Source: Nitrospira sp. (GTDB taxonomy: Bacteria; Nitrospirota; Nitrospiria; Nitrospirales; Nitrospiraceae). From it: DNA of 64,000 nt. Of the stretch, positions 1 through 9,607 are shown piece by piece. Numbering within the stretch: the stretch's first letter is position 1; the number at the start of each line of letters is the position of its first letter. The stretch is taken from positions 2,315,501-2,379,500 of the forward strand of contig BQWY01000001.1 in the NCBI GenBank assembly GCA_036984305.1, written 5' to 3'. The notes under the pieces are model-generated. The model was given only the letters and a program-made list of their open reading frames with translations. It was not told where the DNA came from and did not search any database. The position numbers and the translations under genes are program-made.

Positions 1-2
1 AG

Positions 3-1193
3 TTGGGGGAATGGCATGCCGCACTCGCGCAATACCGCATCATTGTCGCCGCCGCGGCGCATCCGCCCGGCCTTCCGCCCGCGCTCAACACGCAGGTGCG
101 GGACCGAATTTCCGTGCTCACCCGCGTGCTGGGGCGCGCCACGTCGGCCACATCCGGATTCGTGGCGATTGCACTGGACCCCGCCCACCTGCCGGATCCC
201 GCCCGTTGGGAAGAATGGTTGACACCCTTGCTGGCTGAGGGCATTACCACCCTGGTCCTCGATGTGGCACCGGTTAGCCGACAGACCGCGTCCGGCGTGT
301 ATTTCCGCACCACCTGGGCACGCCTGGACCGCGATCTCTTTACCGAACTCATCCCGTTGGCGCACGACTTGGGCCTGACGGTCTTTGCCTCCCTCGACTT
401 GACGCAAATGCCCTGGCTCGATCCGACCTTGGGTTGGACCACCTACGTCTTGGACGAGCGCACGCGCCAACTCACGCCGACGCGTTCGTTCGACGTGCTC
501 CATCCCGCCGTGCAGGAATATCTGACCGGCTTTCTCTCCGACCTGGCTCGGACGCAAGTGGACGGTTTGATCGCACTCTTCGGGAGCCGCAACGGGCCAC
601 GCTACCATATCAGTGGTAAGGGGCTGGCGCAGTTCGCGCAAAGTGTCGGTGCCGACCTCGATCCCGTACAGGTCTTGAGTTATGCCCACACCATACCGGT
701 ACACGGCCACAGCATCACGCCCACCGCACCATCGTCGGATCCAATAGCAGGGTACTTCTGGCGATGGGCCGGTTGGCAAGCTCGTGAGCAGTTGAACGTG
801 CTCGACCGCTTTCGGGCGGCGATGCGCCGCCAGCACACCGGTTTGCACGTGGCCATCGCGTTTCACGACGTGTCGCTGACCAACAGCCCCATCGGTCTTC
901 TCGAACATGGGGAAGATCTTCTCGAAGCCGCCAGTCGAGGGTTCGGGGTGGCACTCCCTCTCGCCGCTCTGTCCCCACAAGCAACCACCGGACCCGGTTC
1001 GCCGTCAGGCTCGGCCTTCGCCGATCAGGTCACGCGCACGTTGGACTACGTCGGATCGGCGGAACGGCTCTGGCTTCTGGAACCGGTTTCGCATCTCGAT
1101 CGTGCCTCGCTGTCGCGCCTGTTGAATGCTCCCCAAGTGCAAATCCTCAGATCGCGCGGCATCAACCTTGTGATCACGGCACCCACGCCGTAG
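3..1193 (+). CDS. PgaB-like glycoside hydrolase (GHL13) C-terminal part, 5' truncated
   Basis: The reading frame is open at the left edge, so the start lies outside the window. The first ~45 residues (GEWHAALAQYRIIV) look like the end of a TPR or helical segment. From about residue 50 the protein resembles the C-terminal GHL13 domain of PgaB, the periplasmic poly-beta-1,6-GlcNAc deacetylase/hydrolase: a TIM-barrel pattern with repeated beta-strand/acidic ends (LVLDVAP, VFASLDLTQMPWLD, DVLHPAVQEYL). PgaB acts on exopolysaccharide during export. No deacetylase domain is visible here. Family assignment is by pattern recall only; a TPR protein with a GHL13 domain is an alternative description. 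Confidence 0.6.
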   Translation: MGEWHAALAQYRIIVAAAAHPPGLPPALNTQVRDRISVLTRVLGRATSATSGFVAIALDPAHLPDPARWEEWLTPLLAEGITTLVLDVAPVSRQTASGVYFRTTWARLDRDLFTELIPLAHDLGLTVFASLDLTQMPWLDPTLGWTTYVLDERTRQLTPTRSFDVLHPAVQEYLTGFLSDLARTQVDGLIALFGSRNGPRYHISGKGLAQFAQSVGADLDPVQVLSYAHTIPVHGHSITPTAPSSDPIAGYFWRWAGWQAREQLNVLDRFRAAMRRQHTGLHVAIAFHDVSLTNSPIGLLEHGEDLLEAASRGFGVALPLAALSPQATTGPGSPSGSAFADQVTRTLDYVGSAERLWLLEPVSHLDRASLSRLLNAPQVQILRSRGINLVITAPTP

Positions 1194-1322
1194 CCCTCCT
1201 GGTCTACGATGGCTTCTCCTGCGAGCACCCCGATACGCCGCGTCCATCGCGGCATGAGAAAAAAGATGACAGGCTCCCGCGGGGTTGTCGCAAGCCCTCG
1301 TGAGAATGTGGGCTGACCAGCC

Positions 1323-1351
1323 TTGACACATGCGGAGTGGTGCACTACGAT
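1323..1351 (+). promoter_or_regulatory. Sigma70-type promoter for gcvH-lpdA
   Basis: A perfect -35 box TTGACA (1323-1328) and a -10 box TACGAT (1346-1351) are separated by exactly 17 bases. They lie about 50 bases ahead of the gcvH ATG. A GGGAG ribosome site follows just before the start. This is prediction from sequence only. Confidence 0.5.
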
Positions 1352-1403
1352 CCGTCGACCCGTTTACGTTCGCTATCCATTCAATAGGGAGACTGCCACC
1401 ATC

Positions 1404-1790
1404 ATGAATCCGGCCGATCTGCGCTACCATGAAGAGCATGAGTGGGTTCGAGTCAACGGATCGCAAGCCACACTGGGAATCAGCGACTACGCCCAGGACG
1501 CGCTTGGCGATATCGTATTCATCGACCTCCCAAAAGCGGGCACGACGATCAGTTCCGGGCAACAAATCGGGGAGGTGGAATCGACGAAAACCACCTCGAG
1601 CATTTTCTCCCCGGTCAGCGGTACCATCGCAAAGGTCAACGGGGACTTGAAGGACCATCCGGAAGCCGTGAACAGCGATCCATACGGCAAGGGGTGGATG
1701 GTGGTCATCGAGCTCTCCGACCCAACTCAGGTCGATGCGCTGATGACGTCCGCCCAATACGACGCGTTTTTGGCCAAGCAGAAGGGCTGA
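1404..1790 (+). CDS. gcvH: Glycine cleavage system H protein
   Basis: 128 residues, normal length for GcvH, the lipoyl carrier that shuttles the aminomethyl group in glycine cleavage. The lipoylation site is the lysine at about residue 62 in GEVESTKTTSS, preceded by the typical YAQDALGDIVFIDLP strand. The ATG at 1404 has a GGGAG ribosome site and gives the usual short N-terminus. A lipoamide dehydrogenase follows 75 bases downstream, but GcvP and GcvT are not in the window, so service to another lipoyl system cannot be excluded. Confidence 0.93.
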   Translation: MNPADLRYHEEHEWVRVNGSQATLGISDYAQDALGDIVFIDLPKAGTTISSGQQIGEVESTKTTSSIFSPVSGTIAKVNGDLKDHPEAVNSDPYGKGWMVVIELSDPTQVDALMTSAQYDAFLAKQKG

Positions 1791-1864
1791 GGTTTCGACT
1801 CGATCGAGAAACGGGCGATTGCCCTCAACCGACTCCTTCCTCCATTCCTACGCACGTCCCCATC

Positions 1865-3292
1865 ATGTCGCCCCCTCTCCACATCGTCCTGATCGGCGCC
1901 GGACCCGGTGGGTACGTCGCGGCCATTCGCGCGGCCCAACTCGGAGCGCGAGTGACAGTAGTGGAGCGGCAGGCGCTCGGCGGCGTCTGCCTCAACTGGG
2001 GTTGCATCCCGAGCAAAGCACTCTTGTCCGTCGTGGAGCTGGGCGACAAGGCCAAAAAGGCCGCGGACTTCGGCCTCCAATTCGGCGGACCTCCGACGTA
2101 TCACCTGGCCCAGATGGTGGAACGGAAGAACAAAGTCGTGACGAACTTGGTGAGGGGGATCGCCACGTTGTTTAAAACGTGGGGTATCGAGCACATCGAC
2201 GGAACGGGTCGACTCACCGACGGACATACCGTGCTCGTGACGTCGAAGACTGGAGAGGAGCGTCGGCTCACGGCCGATGCCATCGTCGTTGCAACCGGAT
2301 CCTCGTGGCCGAATCTGCCGATGTTTCCCGTCGACGGTCGGCGGATTCTCACCAGCAAGGAGGCCCTCGATCTGGACACCATCCCATCGAGCATGCTCAT
2401 CATTGGAGCCGGAGTTGAAGGCTGTGAATTTGCGTCGCTGTACAGTGGAATCGGCACGCAGGTCACGGTCGTGGAATTGCAGCACAGAATTCTCCCTTTG
2501 GAGGACGAGGAAATTGCCGGCCTGATGGACCGAGAGCTACGCAAGCGTGGCGTGACATTGCTCACGGGTACGACCGTCCAGCACGTGCAGGGCTCCCCAT
2601 CGAGCGTTCGCTGCACTCTGAAGGATGAGTCCACCGTGACCACCGACTGCGTGCTCGTTTCTGTCGGGCGTGGCTTCAATTCGCACGGTCTCGGCTTATC
2701 CGAGGCGGGAGTGAAGCTTGGTCCGCGAGGCGAGATCCTGGTCGACGAGCGCATGCAAACCAGTGTCCCCGGCATTTACGCCATCGGCGACGTCACGGGC
2801 AAGGCCATGCTCGCGCACGTGGCGTCGGCCCAGGGCAAGGTCGCGGTGGAAAATATTCTCGGGCATAGGCGGACCATCGACTACAGCGTGATTCCGGCAG
2901 GGATCTTTACCTTACCCGAGATCGGACGTGTCGGCCTCACTGAAGCCCAGGCACGCGACCGGGAAATCGCCGAGGGGCGCAATCCGGCCGATACGCTCCG
3001 AATCGGACGATTTCGCTACCAGGGGATCGGCAAGGCCCAAGCAACCGGCGATACCGCAGGGATCTATAAAATCGTTGCCGAGGCCTCGACAGGAGTCTTG
3101 CTCGGTGTGCACATTATGGGAGCCCATGCGGCGGATCTCATCCATGAGGCTGCATTGGCCATGCGTGTTGGTGCCACGGTCGAGCAAGTGGCCGACATGA
3201 TTCATGCCCATCCCACCTTGGCGGAGGGAATGATGGAGGCGGCCGAGGACGTCTCAGGGAAGGCTATTCATCTTGCCAGGAAGCGCACGTGA
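1865..3292 (+). CDS. lpdA: Dihydrolipoyl dehydrogenase
   Basis: 475 residues, the usual size for the E3 flavoprotein that reoxidises dihydrolipoyl groups with NAD+. Visible features: FAD-binding GAGPGG at residues 11-16, redox-active disulfide C42/C47 in GGVCLNWGCIPSK, a central NAD-binding GAGVEGCEFA, a second FAD motif GIYAIGDVTG, and the C-terminal catalytic His-Glu in HAHPTLAEGMMEA. The ATG at 1865 places the first glycine motif right after the start; the longer open frame upstream overlaps gcvH and is not coding. It probably forms an operon with gcvH. Confidence 0.94.
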   Translation: MSPPLHIVLIGAGPGGYVAAIRAAQLGARVTVVERQALGGVCLNWGCIPSKALLSVVELGDKAKKAADFGLQFGGPPTYHLAQMVERKNKVVTNLVRGIATLFKTWGIEHIDGTGRLTDGHTVLVTSKTGEERRLTADAIVVATGSSWPNLPMFPVDGRRILTSKEALDLDTIPSSMLIIGAGVEGCEFASLYSGIGTQVTVVELQHRILPLEDEEIAGLMDRELRKRGVTLLTGTTVQHVQGSPSSVRCTLKDESTVTTDCVLVSVGRGFNSHGLGLSEAGVKLGPRGEILVDERMQTSVPGIYAIGDVTGKAMLAHVASAQGKVAVENILGHRRTIDYSVIPAGIFTLPEIGRVGLTEAQARDREIAEGRNPADTLRIGRFRYQGIGKAQATGDTAGIYKIVAEASTGVLLGVHIMGAHAADLIHEAALAMRVGATVEQVADMIHAHPTLAEGMMEAAEDVSGKAIHLARKRT

Positions 3293-3303
3293 GGGTTTGA
3301 GCG

Positions 3304-3834
3304 ATGCTGCGTTCCCTCATGTCCAAATTAGCCATGCTGCTGGTTTCCGCTTTCGCAGTCACGGCGATCCTCTCGCAACGGCCGCCGTTACCGCTCGTTC
3401 CCGAGGACACTGTCGTCTCGCCTGAGCCCATGATCATTACGGCCACGGTATCCCCCGAACCACCGCCTCAGCAGGTCGTGACACAGCCGTCGACGACGGT
3501 CGGCGATTCCACGCCGTCGCGCCTCCGGACCCTGGAGGGGAGCGGCGCGGCCCACGGCCAACCTCAGTTTTCGGCGAACCAGGCCAGGCTCGATCTGAAC
3601 CGCGCCACGCAGCATCAGTTCGAGCGACTTCCCGGAATTGGTCCCGGACTCGCTCGACAACTCGTGGCGTACCGAATGGCGCATGGCCGGTTCACCAGCG
3701 TGGAGGAACTCCGGGCCGTGAAGGGAATCGGCGCCAAACGATACGCGCGCGTGGCTCCCTTGGTGACGGTGTCCGCAGCGCCTGGCCCAGCACCCTCTCG
3801 GCTCATGCTCCCGCAGGACTCGCACGACTCATGA
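3304..3834 (+). CDS. ComEA-like helix-hairpin-helix protein
   Basis: 176 residues. An N-terminal hydrophobic stretch (residues 8-24) suggests a membrane anchor or signal. A Pro/Thr-rich linker follows, then a helix-hairpin-helix pair at about residues 95-155 ([20 protein letters not shown], then [12 protein letters not shown]). This layout matches ComEA-type DNA-binding proteins used in DNA uptake. No other competence genes are nearby, so a role in transformation is an inference. It starts 11 bases after lpdA, and its stop overlaps the tyrS start (ATGA). Confidence 0.8.
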   Translation: MLRSLMSKLAMLLVSAFAVTAILSQRPPLPLVPEDTVVSPEPMIITATVSPEPPPQQVVTQPSTTVGDSTPSRLRTLEGSGAAHGQPQFSANQARLDLNRATQHQFERLPGIGPGLARQLVAYRMAHGRFTSVEELRAVKGIGAKRYARVAPLVTVSAAPGPAPSRLMLPQDSHDS

Positions 3835-5048
3835 GCGATGTCTCGAGCCAGATGGAACTGATCCTCCGCGGTGCCGTGGAGGTGATCCAAGTACGAGAGC
3901 TCGAGCAGAAGCTGACCCGATCCCTGAAGGAGCAACGGCCGCTTCGCATCAAAGCCGGCTTCGATCCCACGGCGCCCGATCTGCATCTGGGACATACGGT
4001 TCTCATCCATAAGCTGAAACACTTCCAGGATCTCGGGCATCACGTCGTGTTTCTCATCGGCGATTTCACCGGCATGATCGGCGATCCCACCGGCGTGTCC
4101 GAAACACGGAAGGCCTTAACGCGGCAGCAGGTGGAGCAGAATGCCAGGACGTACCAACGCCAGATTTTCAAGATTCTAGACCCGGCGAAAACACAGATTG
4201 TCTTCAACAGCGAATGGATGACTCCCATGTCGGCCGACGGCCTGATCCAACTGGCCTCGCACTATCGGGTCGCGAGAATGATGGAGCGGGACGATTTTCA
4301 GAAACGGTTTCAGGAACAGAAGCCCATCAGCGTGCATGAATTCCTCTACCCGCTGGTACAAGGGTACGACTCGGTGGCGTTGAAAGCAGACGTTGAATTG
4401 GGCGGAACGGATCAGAAGTTCAACTTGCTGGTCGGACGGGAGCTGCAGCGGGATTACGGTCAGGAGCCGCAGGTCGTCTTGACCATGCCGCTGCTCGAAG
4501 GCACGGACGGCGTCAAGAAAATGAGCAAGAGCGTCGGCAATTACATCGCGCTCGAGGACGCGCCATCGGACATGTTCGGCAAAGTCATGTCGATCAGCGA
4601 TCCGCTGATGTTTCGATACTACGAGTTAGTGACCACGGAAGACTTGGCACGAGTCCGATCGCTCCATCCGATGGAAGCCAAATTGTCGCTCGGGGAACAG
4701 CTCGTCGCCCGATACCACGGGGCCGACGCGGGACGGCAGGCTCGAGAAGATTTCCAGCACACCTTCAGAGAGAAGGAATTCCCGGACGAGCCAGACGTAC
4801 GCCTCACGTTGACGTCTGCGGATCTGAAAGACCCCACCGTTCCCGGAATCGGCTATGTCGAGCTGGTCGCGAAGACCGGTCTCGTGTCCTCCAAAAGCGA
4901 AGCCCGTCGGCTCATTGCTCAGCACGGAGTGGAGCTGGATGGCGTGAAACTGACGGACATCAATGGAGCGCTCGCATTGGAACGCCGACGGCGCTACCGC
5001 CTTCGCGTCGGCAAACGAAAGTTTGCCGTCGTCGAGTATGACGCCTGA
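3831..5048 (+). CDS. tyrS: Tyrosyl-tRNA synthetase
   Basis: 405 residues. Class I synthetase signatures: HLGH at residues 52-55 and KMSKS at about 230-234, with a Rossmann core between and an S4 RNA-binding domain at the C-terminus (about 345-405, [13 protein letters not shown]). The HLGH/KMSKS form and length fit the TyrZ-like branch of bacterial TyrRS. The start overlaps the stop of the ComEA-like gene by four bases, indicating translational coupling. Confidence 0.95.
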   Translation: MSDVSSQMELILRGAVEVIQVRELEQKLTRSLKEQRPLRIKAGFDPTAPDLHLGHTVLIHKLKHFQDLGHHVVFLIGDFTGMIGDPTGVSETRKALTRQQVEQNARTYQRQIFKILDPAKTQIVFNSEWMTPMSADGLIQLASHYRVARMMERDDFQKRFQEQKPISVHEFLYPLVQGYDSVALKADVELGGTDQKFNLLVGRELQRDYGQEPQVVLTMPLLEGTDGVKKMSKSVGNYIALEDAPSDMFGKVMSISDPLMFRYYELVTTEDLARVRSLHPMEAKLSLGEQLVARYHGADAGRQAREDFQHTFREKEFPDEPDVRLTLTSADLKDPTVPGIGYVELVAKTGLVSSKSEARRLIAQHGVELDGVKLTDINGALALERRRRYRLRVGKRKFAVVEYDA

Positions 5049-5054
5049 GTCCGC

Positions 5055-5405
5055 GTGACACGCTCTCTTCCCATCGTTCTGCTGACGTTGCTGTGCGCCT
5101 GCAGCCCGTCCGAGCGGTCCATTCCGGAAGGACTCCCGAGCGAGAGCGCCCTGCGCGAGGCGATCCTCAAGATGGTGCCCATGGGCAGCTCAATCACGGA
5201 CGCGCAGGAACGAACGCAGGCTGCAGGGTTCGAATGCGTCTACCAGTGGCATGCGCCCTGGAGAGACGAACAAAATCTCACCTATTTGTATTGTCACCGC
5301 GACGAGGGGTTACTATTCGTTCAGCGACGGTGGGAAGTCGCCTTCATCATGCAGGGCGTAGTGGTAGGGGAGGTACGCGTCAAAGCGGAGCCCGCGACAT
5401 CCTAA
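5055..5405 (+). CDS. Small putative lipoprotein
   Basis: 116 residues beginning at GTG 5055, six bases after tyrS. The N-terminus MTRSLPIVLLTLLCACS carries a lipobox-like LLCAC, so a lipid-anchored envelope protein is likely. Two further cysteines (ECVY, LYCHRDE) may form a disulfide. The family is not recognised and no enzymatic motif is seen. Context with tyrS gives no functional clue. Confidence 0.7.
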   Translation: MTRSLPIVLLTLLCACSPSERSIPEGLPSESALREAILKMVPMGSSITDAQERTQAAGFECVYQWHAPWRDEQNLTYLYCHRDEGLLFVQRRWEVAFIMQGVVVGEVRVKAEPATS

Positions 5406-5794
5406 TCGCATGCGCCCATTGAGCTTACCTTGACCGTTTTGTCGCACTTGCTAATGCCGCAATAATACCAGCCGACAAGGTCCCCACTCCTCGTACCCCT
5501 AAAAATCCGAATTGGCAAGCCGCGTGATATTGGCCCCGGCCACTGCACCAGTTTTTGAGTTCCTAAGAGTGTGCTCCCCCAAGCACCGTCAAATGCGAGG
5601 CGCCGCTGTGCTTCTGCCGCACAGAAGGAGCGCCCCCTTCAACTGCCCCTGCCGTTCGTGACAGATCACCATGGTCGGTGGGCAATCTAAGGACAAGATA
5701 TGGGTGGAAGATTTACAAAACATCCAGACTGGCTATGATAGCCCCATGCCATTTGCCAGGTCGCAATCGCTATCCAAGACACGGTGGAAACGCC
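5406..5794. other. Intergenic region, no gene seen
   Basis: About 390 bases with no convincing reading frame, RNA gene or repeat. Base composition becomes visibly more AT-rich than in the flanking tyrS operon, and this continues into the decayed genes to the right. Confidence 0.5.
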
Positions 5795-6291
5795 ATGCCC
5801 ATACCTGACGGAATCAGTACGGAGGATTGGGACAGGGTGCACGAGTTGAGCCTTGGCATCGTCAATGCTCCAGGTGAGGCCGAGGCCACAATCGTAACCA
5901 AACAACTGCTAGCGTATCTTGATGAACTAGAACTCGCTATGGCCCGTTGGCGAGCATACTTGCCACCCGTGGCGACTATGTTTCAGACGCGAGTAAAAAG
6001 GTAACTTGTCTACTACAAGCCTACGCACGCGCTGAGCCCACACATGACATAACCAATATGATAGAGATCGCGCACTCGCTCTCCGCAACCTATATCGAAG
6101 ATCATCGGGACACAATCCAGGGCCGGGCCTGGCTTGATCGCCTTGAAGTACTTTCGAGGTTCTCAGCAGAGAAGGATTTGAGCTACGCTCGCTGGATTGC
6201 TCCATTTTTGAGACTAGCAAAAAGTAGTTTTCGGATGTCGATTTTGACCGATCATGAACGACTAGCGCGTGAGGGGCACGAGTTATGCTGA
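5795..6291 (+). pseudogene. Hypothetical gene split by a frameshift
   Basis: Two overlapping frames read as one protein if a base is restored near 5933. Frame one starts at ATG 5795 (MPIPDGISTEDWDRVHELSL) and runs to LAYLDELE. The other frame then continues as RYGPLASILATRGDYVSDAS and ends at 6291. The joined product would be about 165 residues and mostly helical. The family is not recognised. Without the correction, only a short 70-residue product and an unsupported second start are left. A sequencing error is possible. Confidence 0.5.
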
Positions 6292-6316
6292 AAAACCTCA
6301 ACGGGGGATACATAGC

Positions 6317-6853
6317 ATGGCGAAGATCATCTACGGAATGAACCAATCACTCGACGGCTACATCGATCACGAGGCAGAGGCATTTGCGCCAGACTCCTCG
6401 CTATTTCGTCACTTCATTGAGCAAGCGCGCGGCTTGACGGGCAGCGTGTACGGCCGCCGATTGTACGAGGTGATGCAATATTGGGACGAAGACCATCCTG
6501 AGTGGACACCAGACGAACGTGAATTCGCGGTGGCGTGGCGAAAACAACAGAAATGGGTCGTGTCACGCTCGTTGAAGTCTGTTGGCCCCAACGCCACACT
6601 TGTTCAGGATGACATCGGAGCGCTAATCCGCAAACTGAAGGATGAGCTTGCAGGCGAGATTGAAGTCGGCGGACCAGCCCTTGCACATAGCCTGACCGAG
6701 CTTGGCCTTATTGATGAGTACCTAATCTACCTCCACCCGGTCGTACTTGGTCGCGGCAAGCCATTCTTCGCTGGCCCCCGGCCGCCGCTACGCCTTGTAG
6801 CAAGTGATCGGATTGGTAAGAACGTTATCCAGTTGACGTACGTTCCTGCTTGA
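6317..6853 (+). CDS. Dihydrofolate reductase-like (RibD C-terminal domain) protein
   Basis: 178 residues. The beginning (KIIYGMNQSLDGYID) and the pattern VYGRRLYEVMQYW, EIEVGGPALAHSLTELGLIDEY and PVVLGRGKPFF are typical of the stand-alone RibD_C/dihydrofolate reductase-like family, which binds NADPH. The substrate is unknown for most members. The ATG at 6317 gives the standard N-terminus. It lies between two broken genes, and such genes are often found on mobile or accessory DNA. Confidence 0.85.
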   Translation: MAKIIYGMNQSLDGYIDHEAEAFAPDSSLFRHFIEQARGLTGSVYGRRLYEVMQYWDEDHPEWTPDEREFAVAWRKQQKWVVSRSLKSVGPNATLVQDDIGALIRKLKDELAGEIEVGGPALAHSLTELGLIDEYLIYLHPVVLGRGKPFFAGPRPPLRLVASDRIGKNVIQLTYVPA

Positions 6854-7022
6854 GTCCGCTTCGCGTTACGAATCGGCAAACGCTCGCATTCCGAAGCCCA
6901 ATTTGACCTTCCGCACTTCCGCTTCTGGCCGCCAGTCGTCGTATAAACGGTTAGATTTACGAAACCAACTCTGGCCATCTTCATCCTCTGAAGTGTGGGA
7001 CCGGAAGACCGAGCACGGGTGA

Positions 7023-7337
7023 ACTACCGATCACGATATCAGCGCCTACGTCGGCCTCCTCGCCCGCGATGTAAATATCACGCTCGTTGGTGCACCTGAG
7101 AAGCCTCTCGCCGTCCCGGCATTCGATTTGATTTTGGGTCGGCGCAGTCTGTCTGGGTCTCCTATTGGCGGCATCGCGGAAACTCAGGAGATACTCGACT
7201 TCTGCGGGAGGCACAGCCTTACCACCGACGTTGAAGTGATTCCCATGCCAAAAGTCAACGAAGCCTACGACAGACTACTCAAGTCCGATGTGAAGTATCG
7301 GTTCTCCATCGACATGGCTTCGCTCAAGTCGAGGTAA
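7023..7337 (+). pseudogene. 3' remnant of a zinc-type alcohol dehydrogenase
   Basis: Only the C-terminal ~105 residues remain: DISAYVGLLARD, ITLVGAPEKPLAVPAFDL and ILGRRSLSGSPIGGIAETQE, ending KYRFSIDMASLKSR. This is the tail of NAD(P)-dependent zinc alcohol dehydrogenases of the YahK/cinnamyl-alcohol type. The frame is closed upstream by TGA at 7020, and no catalytic zinc domain or glycine-rich NAD motif precedes it. It is therefore a decayed fragment rather than a functional gene. Confidence 0.75.
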
Positions 7338-7509
7338 CGCTCGGGCGAATCCAGGTGAAAAACAAGCGGCTATCTAATCGTACGAGATCACGAGTAAAGA
7401 GCGCATCAAGACCACCACGTCCATGAGCGCATTGACCCCCGCAGCATGACCATGGTAATAATATCTGCCGCTGGGACCGAGACCGTAACTCCTCGAAAAA
7501 CCTCTGTGA

Positions 7510-7584
7510 GCGGGCGTAGCTCAGTGGTAGAGTCCTAGCTTCCCAAGCTAGTTGTCGTGGGTTCAAATCCCATCGCCCGCTCCA
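7510..7584 (+). tRNA. tRNA-Gly (anticodon CCC)
   Basis: A full cloverleaf can be drawn. The acceptor stem GCGGGCG (7510-7516) pairs with CGCCCGC (7574-7580). The anticodon stem CTAGC/GCTAG encloses loop TTCCCAA with anticodon CCC. The T arm has GTGGG-TTCAAAT-CCCAT. The discriminator T is followed by an encoded CCA (7582-7584). It lies at the right edge of the AT-richer patch with gene remnants. Confidence 0.93.
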
Positions 7585-7733
7585 TACCAAGCTTGCTTGT
7601 ACCGCCGGCTCTTCAGGCCCAGCCTCTCCCCATTGACGCCGGCGGAGAATCACCTCAAGTCGTTTGGCAGTCGAGTCTGTTCGGCTGACCTGCCTTCTGC
7701 TAGGACCGGTGGGGCACTGAGCGCAATCAATCC

Positions 7734-9425
7734 TCACTCCTTGGCTCGGAACCCATAGAGCAACGTGATATTGATCCGGCGGGAGAGATACGTGTCGCGG
7801 AAGCGCACGTCATCGGTCTCGTGAAAAAGATCCGAGTTGAAGATAACCGCGCGATTGCATCGATAGGGCACCCGGACCATCCTCGCTCCGGTTTGATCAA
7901 GAAACGCTCGAATCTTCGCACGATTTTTTTCGCTGTTATATTCCTTGAAATTCCACTCGAGCGGCGCTTCCTTGTCCCAGACGAGCAGTCCACCACTTTC
8001 CGGGTCCAGATTAGCCTCGTCGGGCGTGACCCAAAAATTGACATTCACTGCCGCCGCATCCGCGTGCATACCCAATCCCCGCCGGGCGCTGTCGTGTTTG
8101 AACGACCACGATTGAGTCAGGCGATGGTCCTTGAAGATGCGTGGAAATCGCGTGCGGAGTTCTTCGGCAATCTGGAAGAGCAGGGGAGTTCCGAACCCAT
8201 CGCCGATGAACGCACCGAGATAGCCGTTTTCATATTCCTTCTTCCAGATCGTGGCTTCCAGGCAAAACCGTCTGAGAGAAGTCAGGGCTTCGTCGCTCAA
8301 CAGATGGTCGACGTAGAGGATTTCCGGACGCTTGGCGAGCCATTGGGCTTCGACGGCCTGGACATCCAGGCTCGGATTGAGCGCCCCTCCAGCAAGGCGC
8401 GGCGCGTTCCCAAGATAGAGCAGACGATTCCACGAAGATGCGAGCACGTCTGCCTCCTGCGGCGCCAGCCTCACCCACGTCTCGGTTGGTGACGCCGTAT
8501 CGGCAGCAGCCCTTGCGCGCCGAAGTGCATCGAGGTACGAAAGCTGGCCCTGCCCGAGCAGACCACGGTCGACGAGATAGGCAATCTGTTCCTCGTCGTG
8601 TTTGAGGCGCGCGCATGAAACCAGAGAAGGACGCACAGCCCGACCGTGATCATGCTTGAGCCGGGCCGATGCCTCGAGAGCGCGTGCGGCCTCGTCGTGA
8701 CGCCCTTGCCAAACGGCAAGGAGCCCGAGATTGTAATGACTCTTCCACTGAGTGGGATCCGCCCGCCGCGCCTGCTCGAAACACGCACGGGCTTCGTCGT
8801 AATGGCCGGCCTCCATCCACAACAGTCCCAAGTTGTTTCGTGTTTCAAGGTGATCCGGATTCAAACGGAGTGCATGCTCGTACGACGCCTGCGCGTCCGT
8901 CGCGCGTCCCAACTCTTTCAAGACGACGCCAAGATTGTTGCGGAGATCGGGAGACTCGGCGGATAGCGCAATTGCGCGGCGATAACACTCCTCGGCCTCC
9001 GGATATCGAGCCTTGTCACGGAGAAGGTTGCCCAGATTGCTGAGTGCTTCCACATAGCGTGGGTGGAGGTCCACGGCCTTGCGATAGGCATGTTCCGCCA
9101 GATCCAACGCGCCCTGCTTCTGACTCACGACACCGAGGTTGAAATGATAGGCGGGCTGGCGGGGCGCGGAATCGATCGCGGTTTGGATCAACTCCACCGC
9201 CTCAGTCAGACGGCCCATACGATAGGCGATCAGTCCCAGGAGATGCGCGGCCTCAGCGTGGTGGGGATCCTCTTCGAGAATGCGCTGGTAGAGATCGGCG
9301 GCTTCCGCCAAACGACCGGCCCCATGATGGGCTCGCGCCTCAAGCCATGCCTGCTGAATTCGGTCGCCGGAACGCCCGACAGCCCGCTGCCGCTTTTCCT
9401 GTGCGCGCCGCTCGTTTCGATTCAT
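7734..9425 (-). CDS. TPR protein fused to a 2-oxoglutarate/Fe(II) dioxygenase domain
   Basis: 563 residues. A basic N-terminus is followed by about seven TPR units (roughly residues 25-270; repeated LGxxxxxxG...A and NxxNxLGLL patterns). The C-terminal ~220 residues look like a prolyl-4-hydroxylase-type double-stranded beta-helix: iron ligands H454 and D456 in GMHAD, distal H535 in DLFHETD, and an Arg at about 549-550 (YLSRRINIT) to hold 2-oxoglutarate. Known relatives hydroxylate proteins or small molecules; here the TPR part could bind the substrate. Monocistronic, on the strand opposite the tRNA. Confidence 0.85.
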   Translation of the reverse strand: MNRNERRAQEKRQRAVGRSGDRIQQAWLEARAHHGAGRLAEAADLYQRILEEDPHHAEAAHLLGLIAYRMGRLTEAVELIQTAIDSAPRQPAYHFNLGVVSQKQGALDLAEHAYRKAVDLHPRYVEALSNLGNLLRDKARYPEAEECYRRAIALSAESPDLRNNLGVVLKELGRATDAQASYEHALRLNPDHLETRNNLGLLWMEAGHYDEARACFEQARRADPTQWKSHYNLGLLAVWQGRHDEAARALEASARLKHDHGRAVRPSLVSCARLKHDEEQIAYLVDRGLLGQGQLSYLDALRRARAAADTASPTETWVRLAPQEADVLASSWNRLLYLGNAPRLAGGALNPSLDVQAVEAQWLAKRPEILYVDHLLSDEALTSLRRFCLEATIWKKEYENGYLGAFIGDGFGTPLLFQIAEELRTRFPRIFKDHRLTQSWSFKHDSARRGLGMHADAAAVNVNFWVTPDEANLDPESGGLLVWDKEAPLEWNFKEYNSEKNRAKIRAFLDQTGARMVRVPYRCNRAVIFNSDLFHETDDVRFRDTYLSRRINITLLYGFRAKE

Positions 9426-9607
9426 GCTCCCCCGCGATCACCCGATCCGGGCTTGGTGAGATAGCCTAACGTAGGCTCATGGCGGAGGTCAAAAGGGCGT
9501 CCCTCGACCCAGCCATGTCTTGTGCGACCGCCAGTGGTGGAAAGGGATGCGGGGGCATCATGCAGTCTCACGCAGGGATGCGTTGCATGAAGACTCGATA
9601 AGGGAGG

